60,770 nt of DNA from Nostoc sp. 106C (GCF_002154725.1 NZ_MTAW01000140.1:1-60770), one strand, 5' to 3'. Positions 45,224-56,564 are shown, counted from the first letter of the stretch. The notes: a model not told the origin generated them from the letters alone. Translations and numbers: made by a program.

Positions 45224-46639
45224 CTATGTAGGTAAAGTTATTGTAAACACACTTCCTTCTCCTAACTTGGATTGTACAGATACACTACCACCCATAGCTT
45301 CTACAAGTGTTTTAACAATTGATAAACCTAAACCAGAACCTCCAGTGGTTTGAGAGCGGGATTCATCTACGCGGTAAAATCGCTCAAAAATCCGTGTTTG
45401 ATATTGTAAAGGAATGCCATACCCTCGATCAAAAACTTGAATAATCGCTTTGTCATAAATTTGATTTAGCTTTATACTTACAGGCGTACCAGCATCAGAA
45501 TACTTAATAGCATTGTCAATCAAATTTAGCAATGCTTGTTTAAGACGACTATAGTCTGCTTTGATTTCAATGGGGTAACTTGTTGACTCAATTGTAATTA
45601 AGCGATCGCTATACTTTTGTGCCATCATAACGACTTCTTCAATTAAGTCATTCAGTACATAAGACTTCATCTGAAAATGTAAATAACCACTATCTGCTCG
45701 TGCTAAATCAAGTAAATCTTGTAGCAAGCGAATGGTACGTTCAGTTTCTGATGCAGCAGTTTCTAAAGCTTCTTGTTGAGTTTCTGTTAAGTTATTCTGC
45801 CGTCGTAAAACGCTTTGCAAATAACCATGCACAATTGTCAAAGGTGTACGTAACTCGTGAGAAACGTTACTCACAAATTCTCGCTCTTGCTCCCAAGATT
45901 GCCAGAGACGCGATAGTAGCATGGTTAAAGTTTGAGCTAATTCTTTGACTTCACTAGGTGCATTATCAACATATAGTTGTGCTTGTCCTAAATCTTTTAT
46001 AGAAATTACAGAAGTCATTTGATTTAGTTGACGTAGTGGTTGCAGAGAACGTCTAATATAAAATGTCATTATAGCTATCGTCAAAATAATTGCCGAAATA
46101 CTAGCAATATTCAAACTCTGCACCATCGCCATAAACACAGTTTGTTCGCGAGTAATATCCTGTGCTACAAAGAGCTTACCCAGTAACTTACCCTGCACTT
46201 GCAAAGAACCACTACTTAAAACAAAGTAGCTTTGATTAACTTTGTAAATTTGTGCTTTAATCTGCATATTACTTAGAGACATCAATTGAGTCACTATAGA
46301 ATCAGATAACAAATCCAAAGTTATAGATTTCACCAGTATTTTATTATCACTTTTTACCCATAATAATATTTTAGTATTTCCTAAGTTATCAATAGCCTTC
46401 TGCAACCCGGTTTCAGGTTGCATCATTTCACTATAAATTTGTATATCATGTGGCAAGCGTTGAGTAATTTGTTCTATATTCTGTTTATAACTATCAATCA
46501 AAAATTGCTGCATTTTCCAACGAGTCCATGCAGCGAAACTACCTAAAATCAAAGCTGAAAACGTAGCAATACCAACTGTTATGCGTAGTTGTAATGAGAA
46601 TGGGTCAAGATATATCCATTTTTTTTTTGTTTGATTCAC
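45224..46639 (-). CDS. Membrane sensor histidine kinase
   Basis: This 471-residue kinase has two membrane segments (about 19-38 and 170-192) flanking a periplasmic sensor of about 130 residues. A HAMP domain, a HisKA with phospho-His 261 ([12 protein letters not shown]) and an HATPase domain follow (NLIDNAIKYSD, DRGYGIP, TGGSGLGLSIV). The layout matches EnvZ/RppB-type kinases that partner OmpR-class regulators. The regulator gene follows on the same strand after 67 bp. The periplasmic part has no Cys or His cluster that would reveal a ligand. It is probably in one operon with the membrane protein gene upstream (gap 44 bp). Confidence 0.9.
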   Translation of the reverse strand: MNQTKKKWIYLDPFSLQLRITVGIATFSALILGSFAAWTRWKMQQFLIDSYKQNIEQITQRLPHDIQIYSEMMQPETGLQKAIDNLGNTKILLWVKSDNKILVKSITLDLLSDSIVTQLMSLSNMQIKAQIYKVNQSYFVLSSGSLQVQGKLLGKLFVAQDITREQTVFMAMVQSLNIASISAIILTIAIMTFYIRRSLQPLRQLNQMTSVISIKDLGQAQLYVDNAPSEVKELAQTLTMLLSRLWQSWEQEREFVSNVSHELRTPLTIVHGYLQSVLRRQNNLTETQQEALETAASETERTIRLLQDLLDLARADSGYLHFQMKSYVLNDLIEEVVMMAQKYSDRLITIESTSYPIEIKADYSRLKQALLNLIDNAIKYSDAGTPVSIKLNQIYDKAIIQVFDRGYGIPLQYQTRIFERFYRVDESRSQTTGGSGLGLSIVKTLVEAMGGSVSVQSKLGEGSVFTITLPT

Positions 46640-46683
46640 TGTTTTAGTTTGAGTTGATAAAAAAGATGTTGATTTTTATATTA

Positions 46684-47418
46684 TTAATGATTTTGGAGTA
46701 AAGAAGATGGCTGAATAGTACAGGATTTTGTATCACATTTTTGTTCGTAAAGTATCTTAATATAGGGTTCCTGCCAAGTAAGGGGAACTTCTAATAATGC
46801 CCGCGTTCCTGTTATTCCCTGCCCAAGAAATAGTAAAAGGGCGATGAAATTAAGAATGATGTGAACTTTGCGCCAACCATTGATTTTATCTTGATAAATG
46901 TCTCGCAATATGGAGAGTGAAAAAATCATCAATAGAGCAGCAGTTAGCCCATAGTAGTAGTGAGAAATATACCATTGGTCAGTTTTGCGATAGACACCAT
47001 CTTGACAACCAAGCACCACTAATGCCATTCCTGTCAGGGTTGCAAATATGCCGCGCCATTTTTTCTCCTTTGCTTGATAAAGTAAATATAAAGAAGCGAT
47101 CGCAGCCACAAACAATAGCCCGATAAAGATTACCTGAAATGGGGATTTCATCCAAACTTGATTGTCTGAAATATTATTTATAATATCGTTAGCAAAAGCT
47201 ATTAAAACAATACCAACAACTGCTCCAGTTAGCCATTGCCCCAACTGGACGTGTTCTTGTCCTACAGTGGGGGGAATTTTGCTTTTACCCGTAGCTAAAG
47301 TTTGTAATCGGCGTTGACGGACTTGTAAAGCGCGGTTGACAATGATACCAATTAATGGAAAGACTACAAGTACAGCGATCGCTGGATGTAACAGCAGGAT
47401 AATATCTTTAGATTCCAT
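46684..47418 (-). CDS. DUF4079-like multi-span membrane protein
   Basis: This 244-residue protein has six or seven predicted membrane helices: LLHPAIAVLVVFPLIGIIVN at the start, segments near 60-80, 90-110, 120-140 and 155-170, and one near 190-215 preceded by GWRKVHIILNFIALL. Several His residues sit at helix ends (LLHPA, HYYYG, VHIILN), a pattern of b-type haem-binding cytochrome b561-like or DUF4079 proteins, which is the family I think it belongs to. The hydrophilic C-terminal tail has two Cys (CDTKSC). It lies upstream of the sensor kinase on the same strand and may be part of its operon, possibly supplying a redox signal (inference). Confidence 0.7.
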   Translation of the reverse strand: MESKDIILLLHPAIAVLVVFPLIGIIVNRALQVRQRRLQTLATGKSKIPPTVGQEHVQLGQWLTGAVVGIVLIAFANDIINNISDNQVWMKSPFQVIFIGLLFVAAIASLYLLYQAKEKKWRGIFATLTGMALVVLGCQDGVYRKTDQWYISHYYYGLTAALLMIFSLSILRDIYQDKINGWRKVHIILNFIALLLFLGQGITGTRALLEVPLTWQEPYIKILYEQKCDTKSCTIQPSSLLQNH

Positions 47419-47529
47419 ATCTGATCTCTCACCAAAAGTGACAAATTCGTTTTCTCAAACAATGCCTTTGGACTAATTCTGCGGTTATTGGCAACTGCTA
47501 GAAAATTCCAGATTTCGGATAAATTTTGG

Positions 47530-47550
47530 GGTAGCGCTTGGCACTACCCA
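47530..47550. terminator. Short stem-loop after the lipoprotein gene
   Basis: GGGTAG (47530-47535) pairs with CTACCC (47545-47550) around a nine-base loop, with TTTTGG on one side and ATTTTTAG on the other. It lies 59 bp beyond the stop of the minus-strand lipoprotein gene. It may terminate that transcript before the DUF4079-kinase-regulator genes. The stem is short. Confidence 0.35.
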
Positions 47551-47608
47551 TTTTTAGATGCTTATGAAGCAGTACACTGCACTTAAACAAACATCTACAA
47601 CTCAAAAA

Positions 47609-47989
47609 TTACTTAACTTCATCGGCAGCGAACTTAGTGACTTTACCCTTTTTAACTGCAACTATCACATCGTAAGTAGAACAATAAGCAAAGGTCACAT
47701 TATTAGCTTTGTTATAAAGATTAACCACCATACCTGCACCACCAGGTTGAACAGCAAGCGGCTCAAGATCGCCAAAAAAGAAACGACGTAATTCGTCACC
47801 ACCACCAAACTGACCCTTGTGCTTGATGACCAAATCAATCTTTTGTTGAGTAGTCAAACCTGTAGCATCTTTCATTTCTGCGGCTGATGCTTGCATCAGG
47901 GAAGGACTCACAGTTTTAAGTGGAACATTACAGGCTGCTAACATCCCAACAATAGCAACACTTGTAAGCACAGAAGAAGCGATTTTCAT
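47609..47989 (-). CDS. Small lipoprotein of unknown function
   Basis: This 126-residue protein has a classic type II signal peptide: basic MK start, hydrophobic stretch, and lipobox MLAAC with the lipidated Cys at 20. The mature part contains TTQQKIDLVIKHKGQFGGGD and a C-terminal beta-like region with a single further Cys (AYCSTYDVIV). I do not recognise a named domain. It is likely anchored in the inner or outer membrane facing the periplasm. It is divergent from the EamA transporter gene and separated by 190 bp from the DUF4079 gene downstream. Whether it belongs with the neighbouring sensor system is unknown. Confidence 0.75.
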   Translation of the reverse strand: MKIASSVLTSVAIVGMLAACNVPLKTVSPSLMQASAAEMKDATGLTTQQKIDLVIKHKGQFGGGDELRRFFFGDLEPLAVQPGGAGMVVNLYNKANNVTFAYCSTYDVIVAVKKGKVTKFAADEVK

Positions 47990-48242
47990 TTGTTTTTCCT
48001 TATGTTGAAGCTCCTCAATGAACTAAAGCATCTCATCTGCTACTGAGGCTCAAATGAAACAAGTCTATTAATTATCTGAATTTATCCATTGGGAAAATTG
48101 AGTTTATACTCAGCAGATTCTCAGTAAGTTATGATATTCTTCTATCTCAGCTTGCTTTAAGTGTTTTCTCAGATTCATCTCATGTAAAATTAAGCAAGTC
48201 GGATGAGTATAGGAAAGAGTATTTCCTGGCAGTGGTGTTATT

Positions 48243-49226
48243 GTGAGCAGAGCGAGAAGATGGCATCCTTCTATCGATAAAATTCCAGGTCAAACCTATC
48301 TCTGGTTAGCAATCTTGATTTTTGGAGCCTCTAGTGCAGTTACCCGCAAACTGACACAAATTGGCGCTCAACACTTCATAGATGGTCGAAATCCGATTTC
48401 TTTATGTAATGTTTTATTCGTAGGAAATCTCTGTGCTTTGATGGTTCTGTTACCTATTTATAGGCAACAGTGGCACAAAAAGACTTTGAAGCTACTGTCA
48501 AAAAAAGATTGGTTGGCGCTGACAGTAGTAGCTATTTTATCTGGAGCGCTGATTCCTGGTTTAGTTTTCCAAGCATTAGCATTAACAGAAGTTAATAATA
48601 TTATTTTGGTTGGACGCTTAGAGCCACCTCTAACTATAGCTTTATCAGTCTGGTTATTAAAAGAACAGGTAAATCGTTGGGAAATTGTCGGAGCGATCGC
48701 TGCATTTGTCGGTGTTACCCTTACTATTATTCTGCAACCTTCACAGGCAGCTACGATCAACATGGGTGTTTTAAGAGTGGGTGTTGGGGAATTTTTAGCG
48801 GCGGTCGCTGCCGTAGCTTCAGTCGCTTCAACGATTATTGTTAAAGTCAGAATCTCCAATATCCCAGTCGGAATCTTTAGTATATTTCGTACTGCTTTAG
48901 GAACTGTAATATTTTTCTTTGTTGCTTTAGTTTTCTATGGCAGCAACCATTTTATAGATGTATTCTCACCTTTCCTGTGGCAGTGGATGCTTGTTTATGG
49001 TGCTGTGATTGTAGTGTTAGGTCAGTTATTTTGGCTCAAAGGCTTAAGAGCTTCTACCGTGTCAGCAGCTTCCTTAGCAGGCTCTTTTACACCAATTGTG
49101 GGAATTATAGCAGCTTATTTAGTACTGGGGGAAGCTCCTACTCTAGCCCAGTATATTGGTGGTAGCTTGATTTTAGTTGGCATATTACTAAGCCAAGTTG
49201 GTATTTGCCTCCAGATTTATCGTTAA
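48243..49226 (+). CDS. EamA/DMT-family transporter
   Basis: This 327-residue protein of about ten membrane helices consists of two EamA halves (roughly 15-155 and 175-320). Each half ends in a hallmark, EPPLTIALSVWLLKEQVNRW in the first and GSFTPIVGIIAAYLVLGEAP in the second. Family members move amino acids, sugars or other metabolites across the inner membrane, and the substrate cannot be told here. The start is GTG 48243; no better ATG is present before the first helix. It is monocistronic and divergent from the lipoprotein gene. There is no sign that it belongs to the siderophore genes. Confidence 0.85.
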   Translation: MSRARRWHPSIDKIPGQTYLWLAILIFGASSAVTRKLTQIGAQHFIDGRNPISLCNVLFVGNLCALMVLLPIYRQQWHKKTLKLLSKKDWLALTVVAILSGALIPGLVFQALALTEVNNIILVGRLEPPLTIALSVWLLKEQVNRWEIVGAIAAFVGVTLTIILQPSQAATINMGVLRVGVGEFLAAVAAVASVASTIIVKVRISNIPVGIFSIFRTALGTVIFFFVALVFYGSNHFIDVFSPFLWQWMLVYGAVIVVLGQLFWLKGLRASTVSAASLAGSFTPIVGIIAAYLVLGEAPTLAQYIGGSLILVGILLSQVGICLQIYR

Positions 49227-49887
49227 CTCTCAAGAAAAACATTTTATAACGCTTACCTTGTAAGGATTTTAGGTAGTTCGGCGATCGCCTTTTGAGCGTC
49301 TTTCTCTGGTATTTCTTGCCGTGATACTACCTCTGGGAGTGTGATAGTTTGCAGACCCTAACTTATCATTGTCTCCTCTTACACCTGTTTTATTAGCCGA
49401 TATTATCTCCTAGTCTTGTTCAAAAATCAAATAGGAGTCCTATAGTTCGGTTGATATGTGTAAGAAGAAAATCTTGCTCTAATATCAAAAAGTATATGGA
49501 ATTGCTTACGATGCTAAAAGCGATCGCTTTTTTGTCACAGGTAAGCTTTGGTCAATTTTGGAGAAATCAGTTGAATTCAGGAGAGCAATATTTAGTCATT
49601 GTCATGGTTGCGTAAAAATCTTCCTCCTAGCGAAATAGGTCTAAAGAAATAGGTAATAAGACTGGTTAAATATTTACTGTGCAAAATATCCTATAACCAG
49701 CTATCTTAAGGACGATGCAAAAGCTATCATTGGCTAAGTAAGGTTCCAACAAGCGTTGGCAGCAGCCTTGTTTAATGGATATAGGCATAGGGTTAAGTTA
49801 ACCCCGGCCAAAATAACGCCAATTATGAACTTAACAGTACCCCCAAGCAGTTAGGGGGAGTAAAAGATATATAAATTCCTAAAGGCT
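49227..49887. other. Intergenic region with gene remnants and hairpins
   Basis: These 661 bases hold no intact gene. A minus-strand frame at 49253-49357 could encode a 34-residue tail (ITLPEVVSRQEIPEKDAQKA, then IAELPKILTR) with a stop just upstream, so it is perhaps a decayed gene end that I cannot name. A plus-strand cyclotransferase remnant lies at 49483-49638. Before the big kinase gene there is a perfect palindrome GGGTTAAGTTAACCC (49790-49804) and a CCCCCAA/TTAGGGGG hairpin (49840-49858), the latter 29 bp ahead of the start and possibly part of the 5' untranslated region. Confidence 0.5.
49483..49638 (+). pseudogene. C-terminal remnant of a glutaminyl-peptide cyclotransferase gene
   Basis: In one frame, codons from 49498 read GIAYDAKSDRFFVTGKLW. 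This closely resembles the C-terminal end of cyanobacterial glutamine cyclotransferases (usual form LNGIAYD then RLFVTGKLWP, from memory). The frame opens after a TAA at 49480-49482, so the rest of the gene is missing. Past the Trp the sequence diverges and runs to TAG at 49636-49638. There is no start codon with a ribosome site. A decayed gene tail is the simplest reading. Confidence 0.6.
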
Positions 49888-52800
49888 ATGGCTATGGCAA
49901 CTGAACAGTTAATCAAAGAAGGCGACAATTTAGATTTAAAACTACTATTGAGAACGCTAAATGCTGCCAAGAAAGGCGATTTTTCTGCTCGGATGCCCAT
50001 TGACCAAACAGGCATAGCCGGAAAAATTTCCGATACACTTAACGACATTATTGAACAGAATGAGCGAATGGCGGCAGAGATACAGCGAATTGGTAATGTT
50101 GTTGGTAAAGAAGGTAAGGTTTCGGAACGCGCTTCTTTAGGAAATGTTCGCGGTTCTTGGTTAAGTTGCGTTAATTCTGTTAACACACTAATTACAGATT
50201 TAGTTCAGCCAACAGCAGAAACTACACGTGTAATTAGAGCTGTAGCTAATGGCGATTTATCCCAAACGATCGCACCAGACATTGAAGGCAGACCCCTCAA
50301 AGGAGAGTTTCTCCAAACTGCCAATATTGTCAACACAATGGTAGAACGCCTCGGCTCCTTTGCATCGGAAGTAACCAGGGTGGCTCGGGAGGTGGGAACT
50401 GAAGGTAAGCTGGGTGTGCAAGCACAAGTTAGCGGTGTGGCTGGTACTTGGAAAGATTTGACTGATAACGTCAACTTAATGGCGGGTAATCTTACCGGAC
50501 AAGTGCGGAATATTGCGGAAGTTGCCACTGCGATCGCCAACGGTGACCTGTCGAAGAAGATTACAGTTAATGTAAAAGGCGAAATTCTCGAACTCAAGAA
50601 CACCGTCAACACGATGGTGGATCAACTCAACTCCTTTGCCTCAGAAGTAACCAGGGTTGCCCGAGAAGTGGGAACCGAAGGTAAGTTGGGCGTACAAGCA
50701 GAAGTGCGTGGCGTGGCTGGGACTTGGCGGGATCTTACCGAATCAGTGAATATGATGGCAGGTAATTTGACCGCCCAAGTACGTAATATTGCGGAAGTGA
50801 CCACAGCTGTAGCAAACGGCGACCTTTCTAAAAAAGTTACGGTAGATGTGAAAGGCGAAATTTTAGAGTTGAAAAACACCGTCAATATCATGGTAGATCA
50901 ACTCAACTCCTTTGCCTCAGAAGTAACTAGGGTGGCGCGCGAGGTGGGTGCAGAAGGAAAACTCGGCGGTCAAGCGGAAGTGCGGGGTGTGGCAGGTACA
51001 TGGAAAGACCTCACTGACAGCGTGAACTTCATGGCGGGCAGCTTGACAGCGCAAGTACGGAATATTGCCGAAGTGACCACGGCGGTGGCAAATGGCGACC
51101 TTTCCAAGAAAATCACCGTGGATGTGAAAGGCGAAATTTTGGAGTTGAAAAACACCATCAATACAATGGTGGATCAACTCAACTCCTTTGCATCGGAAGT
51201 AACCAGGGTTGCCCGCGAGGTGGGAACCGAAGGAAAATTAGGCGTACAAGCGGAAGTGCGGGGAGTTGCAGGTACGTGGAAGGATTTGACCGATAACGTG
51301 AACCTGATGGCAGGAAATTTGACTGCTCAGGTACGTAATATTGCAGAGGTAACAACGGCGGTAGCGAATGGCGACCTCTCGAAGAAAATCACTGTGGATG
51401 TGAAAGGCGAAATTTTGGAGTTGAAAAACACCGTTAATATCATGGTGGATCAACTTAACTCCTTTGCATCAGAAGTAACCAGGGTTGCCCGAGAGGTGGG
51501 TGCAGAAGGAAAACTGGGCGGTCAAGCGGAAGTGCGAGGTGTGGCGGGTACGTGGAAAGACCTCACTGACAGCGTGAACTTCATGGCAGGCAGTTTAACG
51601 GCACAGGTGCGGAACATCGCAGAAGTGACCACAGCGGTGGCAACTGGCGACCTTTCCAAGAAAATCACTGTGGATGTGAAAGGCGAAATTTTGGAGTTGA
51701 AAAACACCATCAATACAATGGTGGATCAACTCAACTCCTTTGCATCAGAAGTAACCAGGGTTGCCCGAGAGGTGGGTAGTGAAGGAAAGTTAGGTGTACA
51801 AGCAGAAGTGCGCGGGGTAGCGGGGACATGGAAAGACCTCACCGACAGCGTGAACTTCATGGCAGGCAGTTTGACGGCACAGGTGCGGAACATCGCAGAA
51901 GTGACAACGGCGGTGGCAAATGGCGACCTTTCCAAGAAAATCACCGTTGATGTGCGGGGCGAAATTTTGGAGTTGAAAAACACCATCAATACAATGGTGG
52001 ATCAACTGAGTTCCTTTGCATCGGAAGTAACCAGGGTTGCCCGGGAGGTGGGAACGGAAGGGAAACTGGGTGTACAAGCCGAGGTGCGAGGCGTGGCAGG
52101 CACCTGGAAAGATTTGACTGGTGCGGTGAATATGATGGCGGGTAATCTTACCGACCAGGTGCGGAACATTGCGGAAGTTGCGACTGCGATCGCGAATGGC
52201 GACCTCTCCAAAAAAATCACCGTGCAAGTTAAAGGTGAAATTTTGGAGTTGAAAAACACGCTTAACATCATGGTGGATCAACTCAACTCCTTTGCCTCAG
52301 AAGTAACGCGGGTTGCTAGAGAAGTGGGAAGTGAGGGCAAGCTGGGCGTACAAGCAGATGTGCGAGGTGTAGCTGGTACGTGGAAAGACCTCACCGACAG
52401 CGTGAATTTCATGGCGGGCAGTTTGACGGCCCAGGTGCGGAACATCGCCGCAGTCACCACGGCGGTGGCGAATGGCGACCTCTCGAAGAAAATTTCTGTG
52501 GACGTTAAAGGTGAAATTTTGGAGTTGAAAAACACCGTCAACACGATGGTGGATCAACTCAACTCCTTTGCCTCGGAAGTAACGCGGGTGGCGCGAGAGG
52601 TGGGAACCGAAGGAAAACTGGGCGTACAAGCCGAGGTGAAAGGAGTCGCGGGTACGTGGAAAGACCTCACCGACAGCGTAAACTTCATGGCGGGCAGTTT
52701 GACAGCGCAAGTGCGGAACATCGCGGAAGTGACAACGGCGGTGGCGAACGGCGACCTCTCGAAGAAAATCACCGTTGATGTGAAAGGCGAAATTCAGGAA

Positions 52801-55800
52801 CTGAAAAACACCATCAACACAATGGTGGATCAGCTCAACTCCTTTGCATCGGAAGTAACGCGGGTGGCGCGGGAGGTGGGAACCGAGGGTAAATTAGGTG
52901 TACAAGCCTACGTCCGAGGGGTAGCTGGCACCTGGAAAGATTTGACCGACAACGTGAACTCAATGGCGGGGAACCTGACAGCCCAGGTGCGGAACATTGC
53001 GGAAGTGACCAAGGCGGTGGCAAACGGTGACCTCTCGAAGAAAATCACCGTGGATGTGAGAGGTGAAATTTTGGAACTGAAAGACACCATCAATACAATG
53101 GTGGATCAGCTAAGTTCCTTTGCCTCGGAAGTAACACGGGTTGCTAGGGAGGTGGGAACTGAAGGAAAATTAGGCGGTCAGGCGCAAGTCCAAGGTGTAG
53201 CCGGGACTTGGAAAGATTTGACCGACAACGTGAACTCGATGGCGGGTAATTTAACAGCCCAGGTGCGAGGTATCGCCAGAGTTGTGACGGCGGTGGCAAA
53301 TGGGGACTTGAAACGCAAATTAATGCTGGATGCTAAGGGAGAAATTGAAACCCTAGCAGAGACAATCAACGAAATGATTGACACCCTTGCCACTTTCGCA
53401 AATCAGGTAACCACAGTGGCGCGGGAAGTGGGAATTGAAGGAAAGTTGGGCGGTCAAGCTAAGGTGCCTGGTGCAGCCGGAACTTGGAAAGATTTGACCG
53501 ACAACGTGAACGAACTAGCTGCAACTCTCACCACCCAGCTACGAGCGATCGCAGAAGTGGCAACAGCGGTAACAAAAGGCGATCTCACCCGATCGATTGC
53601 CGTGGAAGCTTTAGGAGAAGTAGCGATCCTCAAAGACAACATCAACCAAATGATCGCTAACCTGAGAGAGACAACGCAGAAAAACACCGAACAGGATTGG
53701 TTGAAAACGAACCTGGCGAAGTTTACCCGGATGCTGCAAGGTCAGCGAGATTTAGAAACTGTCTCCAAATTAATTCTCTCCGAACTTGCACCTCTAGTAG
53801 GAGCGCAACATGGCGTCTTCTACATGATGGAAAATCCAGAGACTCAGCCCTATCTCAAACTATTGAGTAGTTATGCTTACCGCGAGCGGCGACACTTGGC
53901 TAACCGCTTTTTCATGGGTGAAGGTTTGGTAGGACAGTGTGCTTTGGAAAAAGAGCGAATTCTACTCACAGATGTGCCTAGTGATTATGTCAAAATTAGC
54001 TCTGGTTTAGGAGAATCTGCGCCACTGAATGCGGTAGTTTTACCTGTGTTGTTTGAAGGGCAAGTGACAGCAGTAATTGAATTAGCTTCCTTCCGCCGCT
54101 TTAGCGAGATTCATCTCACATTCTTCGACCAACTCACCGAAAGTATTGCGATCGTGTTGAATACGATCGCAGCTTCGATGCGGACTGAAGAATTACTCAA
54201 ACAGTCGCAATCTTTAGCAGAAGAACTACAAACCCAGCAAAACGAACTGAGAGAAACCAACAAGCGTCTAGAACAGCAAGCTCAATCACTCAAAGCTTCT
54301 GAAGATTTACTCAAAGGACAGCAAGAAGAGTTGCAACAAACCAACGCGGAATTAGAAGAAAAAGCCGAGTTGCTGGCCCTGCAAAAGAAAGAAGTCGAGC
54401 GCAAAAATCTAGAAATTGAACAAGCCAGAAAGTCTTTGGAAGAGAAAGCGGAACAACTAGCACTCTCATCTAAATATAAATCTGAGTTTCTGGCAAATAT
54501 GTCCCACGAACTGCGGACACCACTCAACAGCTTGTTGATTTTGGCAAGGCTGTTAACAGACAACATGGAAGGCAACCTCACAAGTAAGCAAATTGAATAT
54601 AGCCAGACAATTTACTCAGCCGGTAATGACTTGTTGACGTTGATCAATGACATTTTAGATCTGGCGAAAATCGAATCTGGAACGATGTCAATTGACATGC
54701 ACCAGATGTTATTTTCTGAGTTAGGCGATCAACTAGAGCGCACTTTCGGGCAAATCGCGCAGAACAAAGGACTCACCTTTGCGATTGAATTTGCTCCCGA
54801 ATTACCGAAAACCTTATACACCGATAGTAAACGTTTACAACAAGTACTGAAAAATTTACTTTCCAACGCCTTTAAATTTACAGAGCGTGGGCAAGTAGGC
54901 TTAAGGGTGGAGGTAGCTAAGGAGGGTTGGAGCGTTACGCATGAAAGCTTGAATCGCGCCCAGACTGTGATTGCTTTCTCTGTCAAGGATACAGGTATTG
55001 GTATTGCCCCAGAAAAGCAGAAAGTGATTTTTGAAGCCTTTCAACAAGCCGATGGTAGCACCAGTCGCAAATACGGCGGTACAGGATTGGGCTTGTCAAT
55101 TAGCCGCGAAATTGCCCGCCTGTTTGGTGGCGAAATCAAACTTGTCAGTACCCCCAATCAAGGTAGCACCTTTACTTTCTACCTACCGCAAACAAGTCCA
55201 GAGTTACGGGGATTAACTTCTGAGCCTTTAGCACCAAGGTCACTCCCCATCTCTAACTCTCATTCTCTCAAGGCGCAGTTACCACTAACCAGTCTCAACT
55301 CCTCACCACTGAATGACGATCGCGCTATTCTGGCAGAAGATGATCGCGTACTGCTGATTGTGGAAGATGACATTAACTTTGCGCGCATCCTCCTAGATAT
55401 GGCACGACAGCAGGGATTTAAGGTAATTACTGCCCAAAACGGCAGTATTGGACTCACCCTAGCACAGCAATTCCAGCCTTCAGCTATCTTACTGGATATC
55501 CGCTTGCCAGAAATGGATGGTTGGACGGTGCTAGATCGGCTGAAACATAACCCCCATACCCGTCACATCCCCGTACATATCATGACGGTTGAGGAAGGGC
55601 GACAACGCGGTTTGCAACTCGGAGCGATCGCATATCTGCAAAAGCCTTTAACCAGCGAAACAATTTCCGAAGCTTTAACTAAAATTAAAGGTTTCATTGA
55701 ACGCCGGGTGAAAAACCTCCTAGTAGTTGAAGATGACGATACCCAACGCCACAGCATTGTCGAATTGATTGGCAACAGCGACGTGACTACCACGGCGGTG

Positions 55801-56514
55801 GGTACGGGTGCAGCTGCCCTGGAAGCCATTCGCTCTCAGTATTTTGATTGTCTGGTGCTAGATTTAGGACTACCAGATATGACGGGTTTTGAATTAATCG
55901 AGCAAATCAAGCTGCTACCCAATGGGGAATCTTTACCTGTAATAGTTTATACTGGGCAAGAACTAACTAGGGTACAAGAAACCGAACTGCGCCGCATAGC
56001 AGATACAATCATCGTTAAAGACGTGCGATCGCCTGAACGTCTGTTGGATGAAACCGCATTATTCTTGCACCGAGTCCAAGCGAATTTACCTGCACCCAAG
56101 CGAGAAATCCTCGAACAGCTACACGCTAGAGACTACTTACTCACAGGAAAGAAAGTACTAATTGTAGACGACGATGTGCGCAACATCTTCGCCTTAACAA
56201 GTATGCTAGAGCGTTATCAAATGCAGGTTGTATATGCGGAGAATGGTAGAGAGGGGATTGCGCTTTTGGAAAATACATCAGATATTGATATTGTTTTGAT
56301 GGACGTAATGATGCCAGAAATGGATGGTTACGAAACAACACGTTTAATCCGCCAAAACAATCAATTGCGAACCCTACCGATCATTGCACTCACTGCTAAA
56401 GCCATGCAAGGCGATCGCGAAAAGTGTATTGAAGCAGGTGCATCCGACTACATCACTAAACCTGTAGATACGGAACAGTTGCTTTCTTTATTGCGCGTTT
56501 GGCTATATAGATAG
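49888..56514 (+). CDS. Multi-HAMP hybrid histidine kinase with GAF and three receiver domains
   Basis: This 2208-residue soluble-looking kinase has no signal peptide or membrane helix. Residues 1-218 hold degenerate HAMP-like units. Residues 219-1230 are eleven tandem 92-residue repeats (each GDLSKK...GEILELKNT...[10 protein letters not shown]...VRNIAEV, two HAMP-type halves). A last partial unit ends near 1265. A GAF domain (about 1276-1430), a coiled coil, and a HisKA with His1540 ([12 protein letters not shown]) follow. The HATPase domain has [11 protein letters not shown] and [10 protein letters not shown]. Three receivers carry phospho-Asp at 1870, 1992 and 2139. Poly-HAMP kinases of this kind (the fungal Nik1 group is the known parallel) sense osmotic or other physical stress. 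It heads a signalling group with CheR- and CheB-type genes. Confidence 0.93.
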   Translation: MAMATEQLIKEGDNLDLKLLLRTLNAAKKGDFSARMPIDQTGIAGKISDTLNDIIEQNERMAAEIQRIGNVVGKEGKVSERASLGNVRGSWLSCVNSVNTLITDLVQPTAETTRVIRAVANGDLSQTIAPDIEGRPLKGEFLQTANIVNTMVERLGSFASEVTRVAREVGTEGKLGVQAQVSGVAGTWKDLTDNVNLMAGNLTGQVRNIAEVATAIANGDLSKKITVNVKGEILELKNTVNTMVDQLNSFASEVTRVAREVGTEGKLGVQAEVRGVAGTWRDLTESVNMMAGNLTAQVRNIAEVTTAVANGDLSKKVTVDVKGEILELKNTVNIMVDQLNSFASEVTRVAREVGAEGKLGGQAEVRGVAGTWKDLTDSVNFMAGSLTAQVRNIAEVTTAVANGDLSKKITVDVKGEILELKNTINTMVDQLNSFASEVTRVAREVGTEGKLGVQAEVRGVAGTWKDLTDNVNLMAGNLTAQVRNIAEVTTAVANGDLSKKITVDVKGEILELKNTVNIMVDQLNSFASEVTRVAREVGAEGKLGGQAEVRGVAGTWKDLTDSVNFMAGSLTAQVRNIAEVTTAVATGDLSKKITVDVKGEILELKNTINTMVDQLNSFASEVTRVAREVGSEGKLGVQAEVRGVAGTWKDLTDSVNFMAGSLTAQVRNIAEVTTAVANGDLSKKITVDVRGEILELKNTINTMVDQLSSFASEVTRVAREVGTEGKLGVQAEVRGVAGTWKDLTGAVNMMAGNLTDQVRNIAEVATAIANGDLSKKITVQVKGEILELKNTLNIMVDQLNSFASEVTRVAREVGSEGKLGVQADVRGVAGTWKDLTDSVNFMAGSLTAQVRNIAAVTTAVANGDLSKKISVDVKGEILELKNTVNTMVDQLNSFASEVTRVAREVGTEGKLGVQAEVKGVAGTWKDLTDSVNFMAGSLTAQVRNIAEVTTAVANGDLSKKITVDVKGEIQELKNTINTMVDQLNSFASEVTRVAREVGTEGKLGVQAYVRGVAGTWKDLTDNVNSMAGNLTAQVRNIAEVTKAVANGDLSKKITVDVRGEILELKDTINTMVDQLSSFASEVTRVAREVGTEGKLGGQAQVQGVAGTWKDLTDNVNSMAGNLTAQVRGIARVVTAVANGDLKRKLMLDAKGEIETLAETINEMIDTLATFANQVTTVAREVGIEGKLGGQAKVPGAAGTWKDLTDNVNELAATLTTQLRAIAEVATAVTKGDLTRSIAVEALGEVAILKDNINQMIANLRETTQKNTEQDWLKTNLAKFTRMLQGQRDLETVSKLILSELAPLVGAQHGVFYMMENPETQPYLKLLSSYAYRERRHLANRFFMGEGLVGQCALEKERILLTDVPSDYVKISSGLGESAPLNAVVLPVLFEGQVTAVIELASFRRFSEIHLTFFDQLTESIAIVLNTIAASMRTEELLKQSQSLAEELQTQQNELRETNKRLEQQAQSLKASEDLLKGQQEELQQTNAELEEKAELLALQKKEVERKNLEIEQARKSLEEKAEQLALSSKYKSEFLANMSHELRTPLNSLLILARLLTDNMEGNLTSKQIEYSQTIYSAGNDLLTLINDILDLAKIESGTMSIDMHQMLFSELGDQLERTFGQIAQNKGLTFAIEFAPELPKTLYTDSKRLQQVLKNLLSNAFKFTERGQVGLRVEVAKEGWSVTHESLNRAQTVIAFSVKDTGIGIAPEKQKVIFEAFQQADGSTSRKYGGTGLGLSISREIARLFGGEIKLVSTPNQGSTFTFYLPQTSPELRGLTSEPLAPRSLPISNSHSLKAQLPLTSLNSSPLNDDRAILAEDDRVLLIVEDDINFARILLDMARQQGFKVITAQNGSIGLTLAQQFQPSAILLDIRLPEMDGWTVLDRLKHNPHTRHIPVHIMTVEEGRQRGLQLGAIAYLQKPLTSETISEALTKIKGFIERRVKNLLVVEDDDTQRHSIVELIGNSDVTTTAVGTGAAALEAIRSQYFDCLVLDLGLPDMTGFELIEQIKLLPNGESLPVIVYTGQELTRVQETELRRIADTIIVKDVRSPERLLDETALFLHRVQANLPAPKREILEQLHARDYLLTGKKVLIVDDDVRNIFALTSMLERYQMQVVYAENGREGIALLENTSDIDIVLMDVMMPEMDGYETTRLIRQNNQLRTLPIIALTAKAMQGDREKCIEAGASDYITKPVDTEQLLSLLRVWLYR
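50542..53577 (+). repeat. Eleven in-frame tandem 276-bp repeats (HAMP array)
   Basis: The DNA from the first GDLSKK codon to the last full unit is 3036 bp, exactly eleven times 276 bp, so all units are the same length. Units differ by only a few residues. Units 2-3 and 4-5 (about 50818-51369 and 51370-51921) are nearly the same pair (GAEGKLGG then GTEGKLGV or GSEGKLGV), which points to duplication of a two-unit block. Units 10 and 11 are the most diverged. The array should be prone to unequal crossing-over and assembly collapse. Confidence 0.9.
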
Positions 56515-56564
56515 GCGTCATGAGGAAGTAGGGGGACAAGGGGGACGAGGAAAATAAATTTTAG

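Noticed and set aside
50542-53577. The tandem repeats as a CRISPR or other non-coding array
   Set aside because: Units are 276 bp, contiguous without spacers, and keep one open frame encoding HAMP-type helices.
50205-53687. Many open frames of 60-160 codons on the minus strand across the kinase gene
   Set aside because: They are mirror frames of the 276-bp repeats, repeat with the same period, and have unnatural composition; the plus-strand frame encodes a clear kinase.
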